Assembly: GCA_004335635.1 (NCBI GenBank)
Contig: QAXH01000984.1
Coordinates: 1-22,822 of the forward strand
DNA: 22,822 bases
Reading direction: 5' to 3'
DNA from: Chloromonas sp. AAM2
Taxonomy: Eukaryota > Chlorophyta > Chlorophyceae > Chlamydomonadales > Chlamydomonadaceae
The first letter of the stretch is position 1. The number at the start of each line of letters is the position of its first letter. Below, in pieces: positions 22,331 to 22,822 of the stretch. Both the position numbers and the translations under genes were made by a program. The notes under the pieces were generated by a model. The model ran no database searches, was not told where the DNA came from, and worked only from the letters and a program-made list of their open reading frames with translations.

Positions 22331-22822
22331 TAGCTGGGACTAACACGCTGCTCCGGGCCATCAGACACAGCGGCAGCAAGGCTTGGCTTCTCTGGGCCTT
22401 CAGACACGGCGGCAGCAAGGACTGGCTGCTCGGGGCCATCAGACACAGCGGCAGCGCAGATTCGCTGCTCTGGGCCGCCAGAAAAAGCGGCAGCGGGAAT
22501 CGCCTGCCCCGTACAGTCAGACACAGCGGCAGCGGCGATTACCTGTTCCGTGCTGTCGGACACGGCGGCAGCGGGCATAGGCTGCTCCAGGCTATCAGAC
22601 ACAGCGGCAGCGGGGATTGGCTGCTTTGGGCCTTCAGACACAGCGGAAGCAAGGATTGGCTGCTCCGGGCCATCAGACACAGCGGCAGCGCAGATTCGCT
22701 GCTCTGGGCCGCCAGACAAAGCGGCAGCGGGAATCGCTTGCTCCGTACAGTCAGACACGGCGGCAGCGGCGATTACCTGTTCCGTGCTGTCGGACACGGC
22801 GGCAGCGGGCATAGGCTGCTCC
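22330..22822 (-). CDS. Possible 3' end of a 13-residue-repeat protein gene (partial)
   Basis: One minus-strand frame is open through all twelve 39-bp units and stops at 22330-22332, giving about 160 residues of 13-residue repeats such as AAAVSDGPEQRIC and AAAVSDSTEQVIA. The repeat core AAxSDxxEQ is well kept, while the last three to five residues vary. The matching plus-strand frame is broken by TAG in units 6 and 12. The protein would be Ala-rich and acidic and is likely disordered. No start codon or other domain is in view, and an open frame in an array with a period divisible by three is easy to obtain by chance. Coding status is therefore uncertain. Confidence 0.35.
   Translation of the reverse strand, partial: EQPMPAAAVSDSTEQVIAAAAVSDCTEQAIPAAALSGGPEQRICAAAVSDGPEQPILASAVSEGPKQPIPAAAVSDSLEQPMPAAAVSDSTEQVIAAAAVSDCTGQAIPAAAFSGGPEQRICAAAVSDGPEQPVLAAAVSEGPEKPSLAAAVSDGPEQRVSPS
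22355..22822. repeat. 39-bp minisatellite in a 234-bp higher-order arrangement, cut by the window end
   Basis: Exactly twelve 39-bp units run from 22355 to the last base. Most contain tcagacacagcggcagc. Units 1-6 and 7-12 form two copies of a six-unit block: units 3 and 9 are identical, units 6 and 12 are identical, and units 2/8, 4/10 and 5/11 are close. Units 1 and 7 differ most. The array continues outside the window. Confidence 0.95.

Overview
The window looks like nuclear DNA of a green alga, probably chlorophycean or volvocalean. It holds four spliced protein genes with GT-AG introns of about 68 to 863 bp. The exons join in phase into alanine- and serine-rich proteins, and the three recognisable products resemble plant-lineage families. 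Candidate TGTAA poly(A) signals, typical of volvocine algae, follow three of the four genes. I saw no bacterial-style operons, tRNA or rRNA genes, CRISPR arrays or intact transposons.

Layout. (1) 284-3874, minus: a seven-exon TANGO2/NRDE-family gene with a 17-bp minisatellite in one intron. (2) About 4753-16203, minus: a very large gene of at least 11 exons, encoding more than 2,600 residues of mostly low-complexity protein that I cannot assign to a family. Its last exon or exons are unresolved. (3) 16375-17642, plus: a three-exon signal-peptidase-like (S26 fold) gene that starts head-to-head with gene 2 across about 170 bp. The residues at the catalytic Ser and Lys positions are replaced. 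(4) 18416-21475, minus: a six-exon CPBP (CAAX-protease-like) intramembrane metalloprotease with a probable plastid transit peptide. It converges on gene 3. (5) 22355-22822, running off the window: twelve 39-bp repeats arranged as two copies of a 234-bp six-unit block, open in a minus-strand frame.

No pathway links the genes. The arrangement is ordinary for a nuclear genome: two tandem minus genes, a divergent pair and a convergent pair. No new multi-gene system is evident. The points most worth a second look are the S26-like pseudoenzyme, the unassigned giant protein with its duplicated LFDDTP element, a probable GC-AG intron, and the higher-order minisatellite. All exon edges were worked out by hand from splice consensus, phase and family similarity, without transcript data.
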